Assembly (NCBI GenBank): GCA_030078075.1
Contig: CP119645.1
Location: 186,001 to 250,000, forward strand
Length of the DNA: 64,000 nucleotides
From: Crithidia sp. LVH-60A
Taxonomy: Eukaryota > Euglenozoa > Kinetoplastea > Trypanosomatida > Trypanosomatidae
Direction: 5' to 3'
Shown here: piece after piece, positions 54,642 through 64,000 of the stretch
Layout of the letters: every line of letters begins with the position of its first letter
How positions within the stretch are numbered: position 1 is the stretch's first letter
Translations under genes and position numbers: made by a program
The notes under the pieces: model-generated
Databases searched by the model: none
Told to the model about the DNA's origin: nothing
Seen by the model: only the letters and a program-made list of their open reading frames with translations

Positions 54642-54959
54642 CTACTTCGTGTGTCGTTCAGGGCAGACGCAGATGAAGATGTACGCGAGAAAGAAGCTCA
54701 AAATGACCCACACGCCACCAAAGACGGAGAAGAAAATCGCAGCGACGCGACCGACGTGTTCGTTCACTTCGACCTCGTGTGAGGGGACAGGTGTGGCGGA
54801 TGATGCATCCTTTTCCACGAAGGAGACATCAGCGAATGGGGTGGCGGGCGCCGGCGTCGCTGCTGCGGCAGTTGCGGCCGCGCACACGAGGAGGAGAAGA
54901 GTGCCTGCGAGAAGCAGCAACGGCACCACGGCACCTCTGCGCACCGGAAAAGCAGCCAT
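54642..54959 (-). CDS. Small type I membrane protein, function unknown
   Basis: A 105-residue protein with a strong signal peptide (about residues 1-34, long Leu/Ala core), a short ectodomain of about 35 residues rich in Ala, Thr, Glu and Val, one transmembrane span (about 75-97) and a short basic tail ending ERHTK. There are no Cys in the ectodomain and no recognisable domain. The ATG at 54959 is chosen because the signal peptide begins there. A surface or secretory-pathway location is inferred. The family is unknown to me. Confidence 0.62.
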   Translation of the reverse strand: MAAFPVRRGAVVPLLLLAGTLLLLVCAAATAAAATPAPATPFADVSFVEKDASSATPVPSHEVEVNEHVGRVAAIFFSVFGGVWVILSFFLAYIFICVCPERHTK

Positions 54960-56171
54960 CGGCACTTCTAGACGCTTATTTGAGAGGTGGAGAGGGAGAG
55001 GGAGCAAATGAAATAACGAGCACCTGCCGTTCAGTTTTTTGCGCCAGGGGAAAGTTACGAGTGGGGTTAAAACTGTTTGCGTTTGTGTGTGTGTGTGTGT
55101 GTGTTTGTGCCCAAAAAGGAAGCGGAGTTGAGAAGATGGACGAGGCGAAAAGATAAATAGTGGTGGCATGATGTGCGGTGCGACGTGCGAGACATGTAAA
55201 CAGTTAAGAAAACCCAACGTTTTCTGGTTGCGGTAAATTCTTCGTTTTTGGAAGCGTTACCGTCAGCCCGACTGACTGACATATTGCAATTAGAGAGCTT
55301 CAGAAGACGCGAGGGGCGGCAAGAAAAAGGCAATTTCGTTTCGTCCTCAACAACACAAACAATTGCAATCTTAACGCCAATAAGCGGCGAAGCCCGCATC
55401 ACATAGAGACCTTTTTTTTTGTATTTTCCAGTTGTCGCAGGCAGAGCACAAGAACACGCCACGTCACTTGGGTGGGCAGAAAGAGAGAAACGAAGGGGGC
55501 ACACACTTTAGGCACAGCACACCTGCCGAGGCAGAGAGAGAGAGAGAGTTGAGGAGGACAACAAACACAGCGACGAGAGGCAACAGCGACGGTTTCCGCA
55601 GGCAGAAGAGAAAAGTAAAACGCGATTCCTCTAAAAAACAGACAGGAAGAAAAGAAAAAAGAAAGTTAAAACTTAAAGAATTGCATACACACATCCATAC
55701 ACACTTATATCTGTAAGTGAATGTGCACGCGAATATTTCCCTTTAGGAGAAAAGAGGCTCAACAATGAGAGGCGCAACGGAAGCCTTTATAAAAATAAAA
55801 GCAAATAATGAAAACTTTAAAATTTTACGGCGGTGGGGCCGTGCTGCCACCTCGCCTTTGTTTCATATTCTCCTCTCTGCTTTGTTCACCCAAGCGTTCT
55901 CACTCTTCACAGCTTTTTCATTTTTTTCCCGGATGCCAGCCCCACAAGGCACAGAGATTCGAAACGAAGAGAGGGGGCGGTGGCGGCGTGGCTGGGAGCA
56001 GAAGGTATCGGATCGTCGTCTCAAAACCCGCGTTAAGAAATACAAGAAAAAAAACACGATCACTTTAAAATAAGAAAAAAAAACGATAGCAAAAAAAGCA
56101 GAAAGTAGAACTACTCAACGACGGTGATTGTAAATCTTCTCCTCCTCACCCCGTTGTGTCACCTTTCCACC
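54960..56171. other. Intergenic DNA with simple repeats
   Basis: About 1.2 kb without a gene. A GT repeat lies at about 55084-55104 and a GA repeat at about 55533-55549. A-rich runs near 56046-56100 lie just downstream of the next coding-strand gene and may be in its 3' region. Confidence 0.6.
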
Positions 56172-57308
56172 TTAAATCCACGACACAGCTGCCGGGTCCT
56201 CGTTCAGCTTCCGCTCCGTCAGCACCGCAGACCCCCGCTGCCCGCCACCCACCAGCACCGCCGTGTCCGAGGCGCCACGCATCGTCGACGAGGTGCCCTT
56301 CCGCAGCTCCGCGTCCTCGCGCTGCTGCACCGCGCCAAACTCCGTCCCCGACACCGCCGCGTCCCCGGCCTGCGGCTCCTGCATCTGGTGGTACTCCACG
56401 TCGTCGGCGCTGCGGCCAAAGTAGATCGTAGCGGGGCCACCGACCTGCCGGAAGCTGCCGTAAAAGCTGACGGAGGCGCAGAAGATGCCGATCAGCGTGC
56501 CGCCGAGGATGTCGGAGAAGTGGTGCTTGTTGTCCCGCGTGCGGCTCACCGCGCACATCGTAGACACGATAAGGGGGCAGAGGCAAAGCACGAGGCGGGT
56601 GAAGCTGGCCTGGCGCGCAAAGGGACGCAGGTGCGCGACGCAGAAGAAGGCCACGAGCGTGAAGACAGAGAAGGAGGTGCTGCTGTGGCCAGAGGGGAAG
56701 GAGAGGCGTCCCTCCTGCAGGGCGGGGTGGTCGTCCATCAGGCGGCAGAAATACGCAGGGTCCTCCTGCGGGCTGGGGAGGGAGGGCATGCCGCTCGTGT
56801 AGCCCGCCGTCTTCAGCCGGGAGAGGTAGTCGGGACGCAGGCGACCGGCGTACACCTTCATGCAGGAGGTGATGCAGAAATCGAGGCCCACGGCCCAGAA
56901 GTGCGCACGCAGCCACGGGTAGAGCGGGCCGTTGCCCGTCTGCATGTCGCGAATCCGCATCCGCTTCGAGTTGCTGTCCTCCGCGCTGGTCGCCGCGTAG
57001 GCCCCACCGCCGAGCGCGTACCACTCCATCGGTTCCCCGACAAGGCCCTGGATCGGCTTCACGAGGTAGAGCACAAAGACGGCGTAGAAGGCGGGGGTGA
57101 CGAGCATCATGATCACGAGGGCATAATTAGGAAACGTGTCGGGGTGCTGCGGGTAGGCGATGGTGGCGTCGTTCCACGAGAATGGGCGGCAAAAAGGCTT
57201 GACGGCGCCGGTGACGATGCTGGCGATGATGTAAAGGGTGGCGAGTACGATCCAGTCGAGGAGGTGGTAGTGATTCCACGCGTGGGTGAAAGCGCTCTTG
57301 GAGATCAT
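56172..57308 (-). CDS. PAP2-family lipid phosphate phosphatase
   Basis: A 378-residue membrane phosphatase with the three PAP2 signature motifs in order: KVYAGRLRP (K-x6-RP), FPSGHSST (PSGH) and SRTRDNKHHFSD (SR-x5-H-x3-D). All catalytic residues are present. About six hydrophobic spans are visible, with the catalytic motifs in the second half and a roughly 85-residue hydrophilic C-terminal tail. By family knowledge it removes phosphate from phosphatidic acid or related lipids (diacylglycerol formation). The ATG at 57308 gives a normal family length. It lies next to two acyltransferase genes of lipid metabolism on the same strand, but co-location in trypanosomatids need not mean shared function. 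Confidence 0.92.
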   Translation of the reverse strand: MISKSAFTHAWNHYHLLDWIVLATLYIIASIVTGAVKPFCRPFSWNDATIAYPQHPDTFPNYALVIMMLVTPAFYAVFVLYLVKPIQGLVGEPMEWYALGGGAYAATSAEDSNSKRMRIRDMQTGNGPLYPWLRAHFWAVGLDFCITSCMKVYAGRLRPDYLSRLKTAGYTSGMPSLPSPQEDPAYFCRLMDDHPALQEGRLSFPSGHSSTSFSVFTLVAFFCVAHLRPFARQASFTRLVLCLCPLIVSTMCAVSRTRDNKHHFSDILGGTLIGIFCASVSFYGSFRQVGGPATIYFGRSADDVEYHQMQEPQAGDAAVSGTEFGAVQQREDAELRKGTSSTMRGASDTAVLVGGGQRGSAVLTERKLNEDPAAVSWI

Positions 57309-58595
57309 TTTTTTTTAGCTTTAAGTACTTGCGTAGGTGACAGGAGTAAGAGGTGAACTAAAGATTGTGAAAAAGGTGAACAAGGGAGAAAACACTGAAG
57401 CAGGAGACAGAGGGCGAGGGTCGTGCAAAGCGGGATGAAAAGGGAAGGACGGAGGGAAGTGTGGGTATGAGCGTGCGCGAGATGTTAGGAAAAGAGCATG
57501 AGGGGAAAAAGATTAAAACTCAGTGTTCACAGCACAGCTTGAGTGTTTGAATTAAGTTTGTGTGTACGCAAATGACACGGAGTTCGTAGCTCAGGCCATG
57601 TCGGGTCGCTATCTAAAAGCAGCGAGGATTCGGCATCGTCACGTCGCTCTACGTCAGTGAGGCGAGGCGGCTGTAAAAGCAAATGGACAATTCTTTTGTA
57701 AACGCATTTCGTTACTTTGGGCGAGCCCGACGCGTCCGACCATGAGCGCCGTCGCGCTGCACGCTGCGTTTAAAAGCACTTTAGAAGCAAAGGTGGAACG
57801 AGAGAAAGTCAGAAAAATAGCCAGCAACAAAGGAAGAGAGGAAGCACGAGAAAAAGAAAAGGAGGTGTCGATATGCCCAAAGAGAGAGAGAGAGAGAGGT
57901 TGCAAAGCGGGCAGCCCATCGGACACCTGGAAGAGAGAGAGAAGCAAAAACACAAAACAAAAAACAGAAGATAATTAACTCAATTTGTTGACGTTGACAG
58001 GAGTGACGACGACGGCGCCAAGAAAAAGAAACAGATAGCATCCAGTTTAAAGAGGGGTAAAACAGAAGAGAGAATTTGCAATATAGTTTACGAGAAACTT
58101 AACACTCTCTGTCATGGGGGAAGGCCGCCGAAACTAAAAAAATAATAATCCACGGATATAAATGAAAAACCATCAATTTAATAACGCGGCACCAGCTGTC
58201 TGAAAGTTACACGCGACGACAAAATAGAAAGGAAAGACTAAGCGGAGGAGGGAGCACCCCGAAAACTATCCAGGAGAGCTAAGGGAGAGAATCGAATCGA
58301 CCGCGACAACAAGAAGTAGAAAATTAGTCACCGAGCTCAGCAGTTCAGTTTAAAGGCCACAATGGCTTAGCGTTACACACACAAACTGCACGGGTTGAGG
58401 GAGGTAAACAACAACAACACGAAGATCTTCTATAACTGCGCACACCACTTCGCTGAGTAATGCGAAGGGGAGAAACACACGAAGTCGACAAAGCACCTGC
58501 AGAGGATGCTGTACAGCTCCTTTGTTCTCCACCCAACTCTCCTCTCTCTTTCTCTCTCTTACTCACACTCTATCTAATTTAGAAAAGGAATCCTA
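57309..58595. other. Intergenic DNA
   Basis: About 1.3 kb, no gene seen. A GA repeat lies at about 57882-57898 (CT on the coding strand). There is a CT-rich stretch at about 58541-58562, close to the stop of the next gene. Confidence 0.6.
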
Positions 58596-60725
58596 TCACT
58601 GTAGGTCGTACTTCGCCTTCTGCACAGCCGCCTCGTAGGCCTTCTGATCGCGGTCTTGAATCGCGAGCGTCGCCGCACAGAAAAAGAGGAAAGGCGTGTA
58701 GATGAGGTACGTCGCGGTCATCTCACTGAAGAGCTGCCGCAGACCCGCCTCGGTGCCGGAGGTGCCGATCGCGAAGCCGACAAGGTTTGCGAGAGCGAGC
58801 TCCATTAGACAGAGCTGTGTGCCGAGCACGCGCAGCGAGCGCCACAGCAGGCGATGCCGTTTAATGCGCAGGACGAGCTTGTTGGACTTGGAGGCAAAGA
58901 AGGTGGTGATGACGATTTCAGGGATGAAGCCGATGCAGATGAAGAGGGCCCAGAAGAGCAGCCGCATCTCGATGTCGTGCCAGATGGCAATGAAGAAGAA
59001 GATGGGGAAGATGGAGAGGAACTTCGTTCGGCTGCCACCCATCGGGATGTACATGTAGCGCACGATCCACAGGTTGAAGGAGGCGTGCCAGTCGCGCCAG
59101 AAGCTCTGAATGTTAACGGTGTTGGCGAAGCAGCGCGGCATATCTTCCGGCGGGTCAAAGCCGTCCAGCAGCGCAAAGAAGCGGAAGAAGCGCCAGATGA
59201 CATCGAACTTGGCCCAGAGGAAGGTGAGAGCGAGGAAGAAGAGGACCGACTTTTGCGAGAAGGTCATCGAGTCCAGCACCGACGTCCCGGTCGACGTCGG
59301 CGCGATTGTGTAGAGCGGAACCCCCGTCACCGCCTCCACCAACGTCTCCGCAACCCGCGCCACTGTCCCGGCTGCCGCGCGTGGCGCCGTCGGCGTCAGC
59401 AGCATCGCCATGATGTGGACGTAGTGCATCAGCGTGGCCAGCATCAGCGCGTGCCCGAGCCAGCGCAGCCCGTAGCGCCACGTCGCACCCCCAGTGACGC
59501 TCCGCTGTGGGAAGTGCATATACGAGACGTAGGCGTTAAAGGAGGAGAGCGGGCCGGCCATGAAGAGGGGGAGGTAAAACATGTAGCCCAGGTAGGCGCT
59601 GAAGGTAAACTCGGGCACCGTGCGGGAGCACTCGGTGCGACACTTATAGCATGACACAGCCTCCTGCGGCAGCGTCGCGGCGTGGCGGCTCTGATCGCGT
59701 ATGGCGGCACAGGCGATGCAGCTGCGGGTGTGCTTCTGCAGCGACTTCTGTCGCCGCTCCTCCCCGCACAGCGCCGACTCCCAGAGATCGTTGTTGAAAG
59801 AGATCATGCGCAGAATCGTCATGTTGTACTGCACATTCCACTTGATGAGCGTCGGCCACAGCGAGTCGAGGAAGCTGAGCCCGAACCAGGCAAAGCGGTA
59901 GCCGTCGGCGTGGAAGTTGAGAAAGAGAATGGCGATGTGCGAGACCCACATGATCGCCATGCAGGCACGGAAGGAGAGACGCTTGTACAGCGGCGCCACG
60001 CAGAAGAAGTTGAGCGACATGAGGGCGAGACCGAAGAGAAAGCCGGGGCCGCTGAGGCAGAAGGCGATAACGGCACCAGAAACAAAGTGGAAGAGGTGGA
60101 GGGGGGTCGTGTCCTTGCGCAGCAGCAGCGGAGAGGCACCGCTTCCACTGCGACGGTGCGGCCCCTCCTCCGCCTCCGCATCGACAGCGCGCGGCGCCAT
60201 CGCGTCTTTGTGATCCGCGTCAGCGGCACCGCCGCTGGCCAGGACGGCCGCATCACCACCACCGCCGCTCATGACAGGAGCCGCGCCGCCCCACCCCGCC
60301 GCTGCCGGACGTGCCGCAATGTACCGCCGCAGCCGGCGTGAGATGAAGAGAAAGGCAACGAGGTACGGCGTGGCCGGGGGCAGGGCGACCACGAAGTAGT
60401 ACCACTGCAGGTCCGTCACGTCGACGCCTTTGCTGCCCAGCCAGCCGTACAGAAGCCACGGGGGGCGGAGATTTACCTTGAGATCGTCGTAGTGAGCGCG
60501 GCTGATCATACCCTGCTCATAGAAGGCAAGGTAGCAGACGGCGGCGACGAGGTTGCCCGCACACAGGAGGTAGAGGGCGGAGCGCTTGCGCAGGTAGTCG
60601 GGCTTTGCGGCGAGCGAAGCACCGGAAGTGCTAGAAGGGGGATCAGCAGGGTGTGAAGGCGGGGGCCGCTGCGCTGGAACGTACACGTTCTCTGCGGCCA
60701 GCGCCGCAACCTGCCGTTGTTCCAT
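58596..60725 (-). CDS. GUP1: MBOAT-family acyltransferase, GUP1-like (copy 1)
   Basis: A 709-residue membrane-bound O-acyltransferase. The GUP1-type signatures are DWHASFNLWIVRYMYIPMGG and IAIWHDIEMRLLFW, the latter holding the catalytic His. About ten hydrophobic spans are visible. A roughly 60-residue hydrophilic N-terminus is followed by a first span, and a His/Cys-rich cytosolic loop (Cys-x-x-Cys pairs near residues 340-380) sits mid-protein. In yeast, GUP1 remodels GPI anchors by adding a long acyl chain; a role in GPI or lipid remodelling is inferred here. The ATG at 60725 is chosen because the upstream frame is pyrimidine-rich leader sequence. The next upstream gene is a diverged paralog. 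Confidence 0.88.
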   Translation of the reverse strand: MEQRQVAALAAENVYVPAQRPPPSHPADPPSSTSGASLAAKPDYLRKRSALYLLCAGNLVAAVCYLAFYEQGMISRAHYDDLKVNLRPPWLLYGWLGSKGVDVTDLQWYYFVVALPPATPYLVAFLFISRRLRRYIAARPAAAGWGGAAPVMSGGGGDAAVLASGGAADADHKDAMAPRAVDAEAEEGPHRRSGSGASPLLLRKDTTPLHLFHFVSGAVIAFCLSGPGFLFGLALMSLNFFCVAPLYKRLSFRACMAIMWVSHIAILFLNFHADGYRFAWFGLSFLDSLWPTLIKWNVQYNMTILRMISFNNDLWESALCGEERRQKSLQKHTRSCIACAAIRDQSRHAATLPQEAVSCYKCRTECSRTVPEFTFSAYLGYMFYLPLFMAGPLSSFNAYVSYMHFPQRSVTGGATWRYGLRWLGHALMLATLMHYVHIMAMLLTPTAPRAAAGTVARVAETLVEAVTGVPLYTIAPTSTGTSVLDSMTFSQKSVLFFLALTFLWAKFDVIWRFFRFFALLDGFDPPEDMPRCFANTVNIQSFWRDWHASFNLWIVRYMYIPMGGSRTKFLSIFPIFFFIAIWHDIEMRLLFWALFICIGFIPEIVITTFFASKSNKLVLRIKRHRLLWRSLRVLGTQLCLMELALANLVGFAIGTSGTEAGLRQLFSEMTATYLIYTPFLFFCAATLAIQDRDQKAYEAAVQKAKYDLQ

Positions 60726-61687
60726 TAGAAGCCAGCTAGGAGAGATTCTAAAAGAAAAAAGAAGAAAGAAGAGGAAGAAGGAAAACAAAACACGCGTACG
60801 TGACAAGTATGGGTAGAAATGTGTTCTGCCGGTACTGCGAGGAGTAGAGAAACGGATGGAAAAGAACGGAAGGGAGAGAAAAAGAGGAAGATGCTGCTCT
60901 CTGAGAGAAGGACAAAGACGGAAGCAACAAACGCCGCTTAAACTTTTCTTTTGTTCCATAAGGCTGCGAGAGTGATGAAACACCAATAGAAGATATACGC
61001 CTGTTTTTTTTTTTTCCACTCCCTCTCGCTTTCTCCTTCTCTGTTGGTCTTCGCTACTGAGTCTGTTTCTCTTTTCCTCTTCCTGCCACGGCGACAGAAC
61101 ATTCCTTTCGCATCACATCACGCGCACGGAGCCCAGCTTCTCAATGTCTACCGATAATTTACTGACGTTGAACCCTCTCACCAAGGAAAGCGGACGTTTC
61201 GACGAGAAAAATAAATAAATGACGAGCGATCATAAAATGCCCACAGAAAACATCACAGATTCGCTGATTGGCAAGAACAAACGCGAGAAATAAAAGCGAT
61301 TTCCTCATTTTCCTTTTTTTAGCATGCACCGTAGATGGATCGCCACACAACGTGAGCGAAAAAAACAAGACGCGAGCTTTCCTCATCACTGACGCAGGAA
61401 AATGCACAAGCACCTAAGCACGAGAGAAGAGCGCACAGAAAACTAGTCGTCGTCAACACAACGTTATGAATCGAGGCGAAAACCGTTATAGTTCGTGCGA
61501 CGCATAAAAAAAAAAATCCAAACACACTTCAAACGACTCATCAAGGAAAACAGATGAGATACACGTACAGGATTAAAGCATAGGCCACTGGAAAGTTCCA
61601 CAGCGTGCACTTCCCCACTAATTAGAGGCCCTGATAAGTACTTCATTTTTTTCCTCCGTTCCTCTTTTCTGCACGTATGCGAGGCGG
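60726..61687. other. Intergenic DNA between the two MBOAT genes
   Basis: About 0.96 kb, no gene seen. The purine-rich plus-strand stretch at about 60745-60785 and 60860-60900 is a pyrimidine tract on the coding strand and probably guides trans-splicing of the downstream MBOAT gene. Confidence 0.6.
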
Positions 61688-64000
61688 CTACTTCAGCCTG
61701 TACTTCTGCTTCAGCCAGCGAGCTTCATGCGCCACCACGTCTCGATCTATCACCGCCAGCGAGGAGGCAGCGAACATGAATAGCGCTAAGACAACAGAGA
61801 AGTGCCAGTTCAGATTCTGCAAGGCACGCGAGATGACGCTGTCGGCTTCCGTATCTTTACCGGCATAACCACCCTTCTCCACGTTTGCACTAGAGTTTTG
61901 CATGGAGAAGCCGATGAGGTTGGCGACAATAAGGCCAAAGACGGTGGACATGCCGGCCACCACGCGCAGCATGCGGTGGCACCACGCACGCACACGCGGC
62001 GACATGTGGCGTGCGGCGAAGCGCGCAGCCGGCCGCACCACCGCCGCCACACCGCCGTGCCGGCTGCGCTGCGGGGTGTGGGGTGTGTCGTCGTCCGCCG
62101 CTGCTGTCGCCCCCTCCTTCTCCTCGTCCCCCGCGGCGGTGGTGGCGGCCATCTCGCGGCTGAAGACGGCGGACACGGCGCTGAAGCCCGCACTGACCGC
62201 CAGCTCCACCACGAACATGGCGGCGATGCACAGGGCCCACTTGATGAGATGCAGTGCGGGGTCGTGCCAGAGCGCGATGAAGAGGAAGATGGGCAGCACG
62301 GAGAGCGCGACGCGGGGCCGGCCGCCCATCGGCACGTACATGTAGCGCACGATCCACAGGTTAAAGGATGCGTGCCAGTCGCGCCAGAAGTCGCGGACGG
62401 AGAAGGTATTTGAGAAGCAGCGCCGCATGTCCTCCGGCGCCTCGATGCCGCTGAACATGGCGAAGAGCCGCGACGACTTCCAGATGAAGCTGAACTTGAG
62501 CCAGAGATACGCCAGTGTGTAGTACAGGTAAAAAGCTTGCTCGCCTAGCGTCATTTGTCCTATGAAAGTTGGGTGCTTTCCAATAGCTGCGATGTGGACG
62601 TAGTGCAGCAGCACGTACTCGGTGGCGAAGATGCGCAGGATGCGGAGGGCGTAGCGCAGCATGTGGGCGGGTGGCATGGCGGTGCTGGGCACGCGCATGT
62701 GCGACACGAAGGCGTTGAAGGACGACATGGGGCCGGCGAGGTAGAGCGGCGGGAACACGACGTAGGCGAGGTAGTTGACCAGGCTGTAGTCGGCCGCGTC
62801 GCGCGCGCACTCGGTGCGGTACTTGTAGCAGCGCGACGCCTCCGCGGGGACGCTCGCAGTGCCGCTGCTGTTCTGCTCGCGCAGCTGCGCGCACTCGACG
62901 CAGGCGGTGTCGTGCCTGTCCGCCGCACGCTCCCGTGCCTGCGCGGCGCAGTGCGTGGCCTCCCACAGGTCGTAGTTGAAGGCGATGAGGCGCAGCGTCG
63001 TCATGCGGAAGGCGACGTACCAGCGCATTCGCTGACGCCATAATCCATTGCGAGCGTGCAAATCACCGAGAGTCCTCCGCGTACTCGAAAAGCTGGTAGG
63101 GAAGTAGTATTGCAGCACGTAAGTATTCTCGAAGCCCTCGCACAACTCGATTACGTGAAGGAGGATGATATGCGTGGCCCACATGACGGTCATGAAGACG
63201 CGGTAGGAGCACCAGCGCTGCAGCCGCGTGAAGACGATGTAGTTGGCGAGAATGAGCAGCAGCGGCAGGAAGAAGTGCGGGCCGTGCACGACGGCGATGA
63301 ACACAACACCAACAACTGTATAGAACGTGGGCAGAACCCACGGCCCCACTAAACAGCGGATGAGGGGTTTCAAGAGAGAGACGGCACACGAGAGAGCGCG
63401 TTGCGCACGCGCAGCAATGGTGCGTACCGGTTCTGCTTTTATCGTCTCTTTTGAGCTGTCGCCGGCGGACGCAAATCCACCGCTGTGCGGGGCGGCGTCG
63501 GGGGAAAGCAGCGTGTCCGCGGCCCTGATCGAGTGGGAGGGATACTGCGCCAGGGCAATGAGGCGACGCAAAGCGACGCTTCCCGCCCCGAGCAGGACGG
63601 CGACACCGAAAAGCTTGGGGAACTGCACGGTAAAACCAGACCACTGCTTATCCACCTTATCATCGTAGCCCGCGGAGCCGTACTGCTCCAAGAAGGAAAT
63701 GGGATCTATGAGATCGTCGAGGTAGTGGTGGGCCTCCCGCTCACAGAAGCGCTTCAGCGCTGCGAAGCCGACCACACATACGCCCAGAGCGATGGAAAGG
63801 GGAAGGAGGTAGTCGAGAGAGAGGATGCGGGGGTAGGCGGTGGCGTAGTCGGCCGCCCCGATATCCATTTCAATGGTGGGACTCAGCAGGTGCAGCCGCA
63901 GTCGTGCATACCCGTTCGGCGCAGCAGCAGCGGTCCTGGATGTGCCCTCCTGATCCGCATGTGTTGGCGAAGGGCTGACGCGCAGATTGGCAAGTTGAGG
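61688..64000 (-). CDS. MBOAT-family acyltransferase, GUP1-like (copy 2), 5' end beyond the window
   Basis: At least 726 residues from the first ATG in the window (63868). The frame stays open for 44 more codons up to the window edge at 64000 with no stop, so the true start probably lies outside. The domain order matches its neighbour: FWRDWHASFNLWIVRYMYVPMGG and IALWHDPALHLIKW, the latter with the catalytic His. The Cys-containing mid-loop is present (about residues 300-350), and about ten hydrophobic spans are visible. Identity to the adjacent GUP1-like gene is clear in the catalytic half and weak in the N-terminal half, so this is an old tandem duplication. It may act on a different acyl acceptor. 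Confidence 0.82.
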   Translation of the reverse strand, partial: PQLANLRVSPSPTHADQEGTSRTAAAAPNGYARLRLHLLSPTIEMDIGAADYATAYPRILSLDYLLPLSIALGVCVVGFAALKRFCEREAHHYLDDLIDPISFLEQYGSAGYDDKVDKQWSGFTVQFPKLFGVAVLLGAGSVALRRLIALAQYPSHSIRAADTLLSPDAAPHSGGFASAGDSSKETIKAEPVRTIAARAQRALSCAVSLLKPLIRCLVGPWVLPTFYTVVGVVFIAVVHGPHFFLPLLLILANYIVFTRLQRWCSYRVFMTVMWATHIILLHVIELCEGFENTYVLQYYFPTSFSSTRRTLGDLHARNGLWRQRMRWYVAFRMTTLRLIAFNYDLWEATHCAAQARERAADRHDTACVECAQLREQNSSGTASVPAEASRCYKYRTECARDAADYSLVNYLAYVVFPPLYLAGPMSSFNAFVSHMRVPSTAMPPAHMLRYALRILRIFATEYVLLHYVHIAAIGKHPTFIGQMTLGEQAFYLYYTLAYLWLKFSFIWKSSRLFAMFSGIEAPEDMRRCFSNTFSVRDFWRDWHASFNLWIVRYMYVPMGGRPRVALSVLPIFLFIALWHDPALHLIKWALCIAAMFVVELAVSAGFSAVSAVFSREMAATTAAGDEEKEGATAAADDDTPHTPQRSRHGGVAAVVRPAARFAARHMSPRVRAWCHRMLRVVAGMSTVFGLIVANLIGFSMQNSSANVEKGGYAGKDTEADSVISRALQNLNWHFSVVLALFMFAASSLAVIDRDVVAHEARWLKQKYRLK

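Noticed and set aside
56124-57356. 410-residue open frame on the plus strand opposite the PAP2 gene
   Set aside because: Antisense shadow; the minus strand carries all three PAP2 motifs.

Overview
The window looks like a chromosome segment from a trypanosomatid (Kinetoplastea). Genes are intronless and lie in long same-strand runs. Coding DNA is GC-rich, while the gene-free DNA between is AT-rich or homopolymer-rich, with polypyrimidine tracts on the coding strand as expected for spliced-leader trans-splicing. The families fit: kinetoplastid calpain-like proteins with a DUF1935-type domain, a cruzipain/CPB-type cathepsin L with a C-terminal extension, a Cid1-type terminal uridylyltransferase, a divergent TBP/TRF4, a kinetoplastid hexose transporter and an ingi/L1Tc-type non-LTR retroposon. 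I cannot name the genus.

Layout: (1) 1-7.5 kb, minus strand: a tandem pair of calpain-like genes, nearly identical over about 2.3 kb, with different N-terminal repeat regions; both have Ser in place of the catalytic Cys. (2) 7.5-10.5 kb: AT-rich DNA without recognisable genes. (3) 10.5-15.57 kb, minus strand: a nearly full-length non-LTR retroposon with a 5' HDV-like ribozyme/Pr77 signature, a 2A peptide, an APE endonuclease, a reverse transcriptase, RNase H and a C-terminal array of Cys2His2-type fingers spread over shifted frames. (4) 15.57-21.6 kb: gene-free, with GC-rich islands and G-tracts. Transcription diverges here, so it is the likely polycistronic initiation region. (5) 21.6-33.2 kb, plus strand: an SGNH esterase, two near-identical Golgi-type GT2 glycosyltransferase copies (the first frameshifted in a C run), a hexose transporter and a four-span membrane protein. 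(6) 33.2-35.1 kb: convergent strand switch, with a strong hairpin. (7) 35.1-64 kb, minus strand: cathepsin L, TUTase, RMD/FAM82-like TPR protein, TBP/TRF4, CDF zinc transporter, coiled-coil/PDZ protein, two small proteins, PAP2 lipid phosphatase and two tandem GUP1-type MBOAT acyltransferases. The last of these runs open past the window edge.

The genes do not form one pathway, which is normal for kinetoplastid polycistronic units. The most notable structure is the retroposon, which carries both a covarying P1 stem of the HDV-like ribozyme and a canonical 2A motif. Two host genes (glycosyltransferase copy 1 and the hexose transporter N-terminus) show single-base frame problems that could be real decay or assembly indels.
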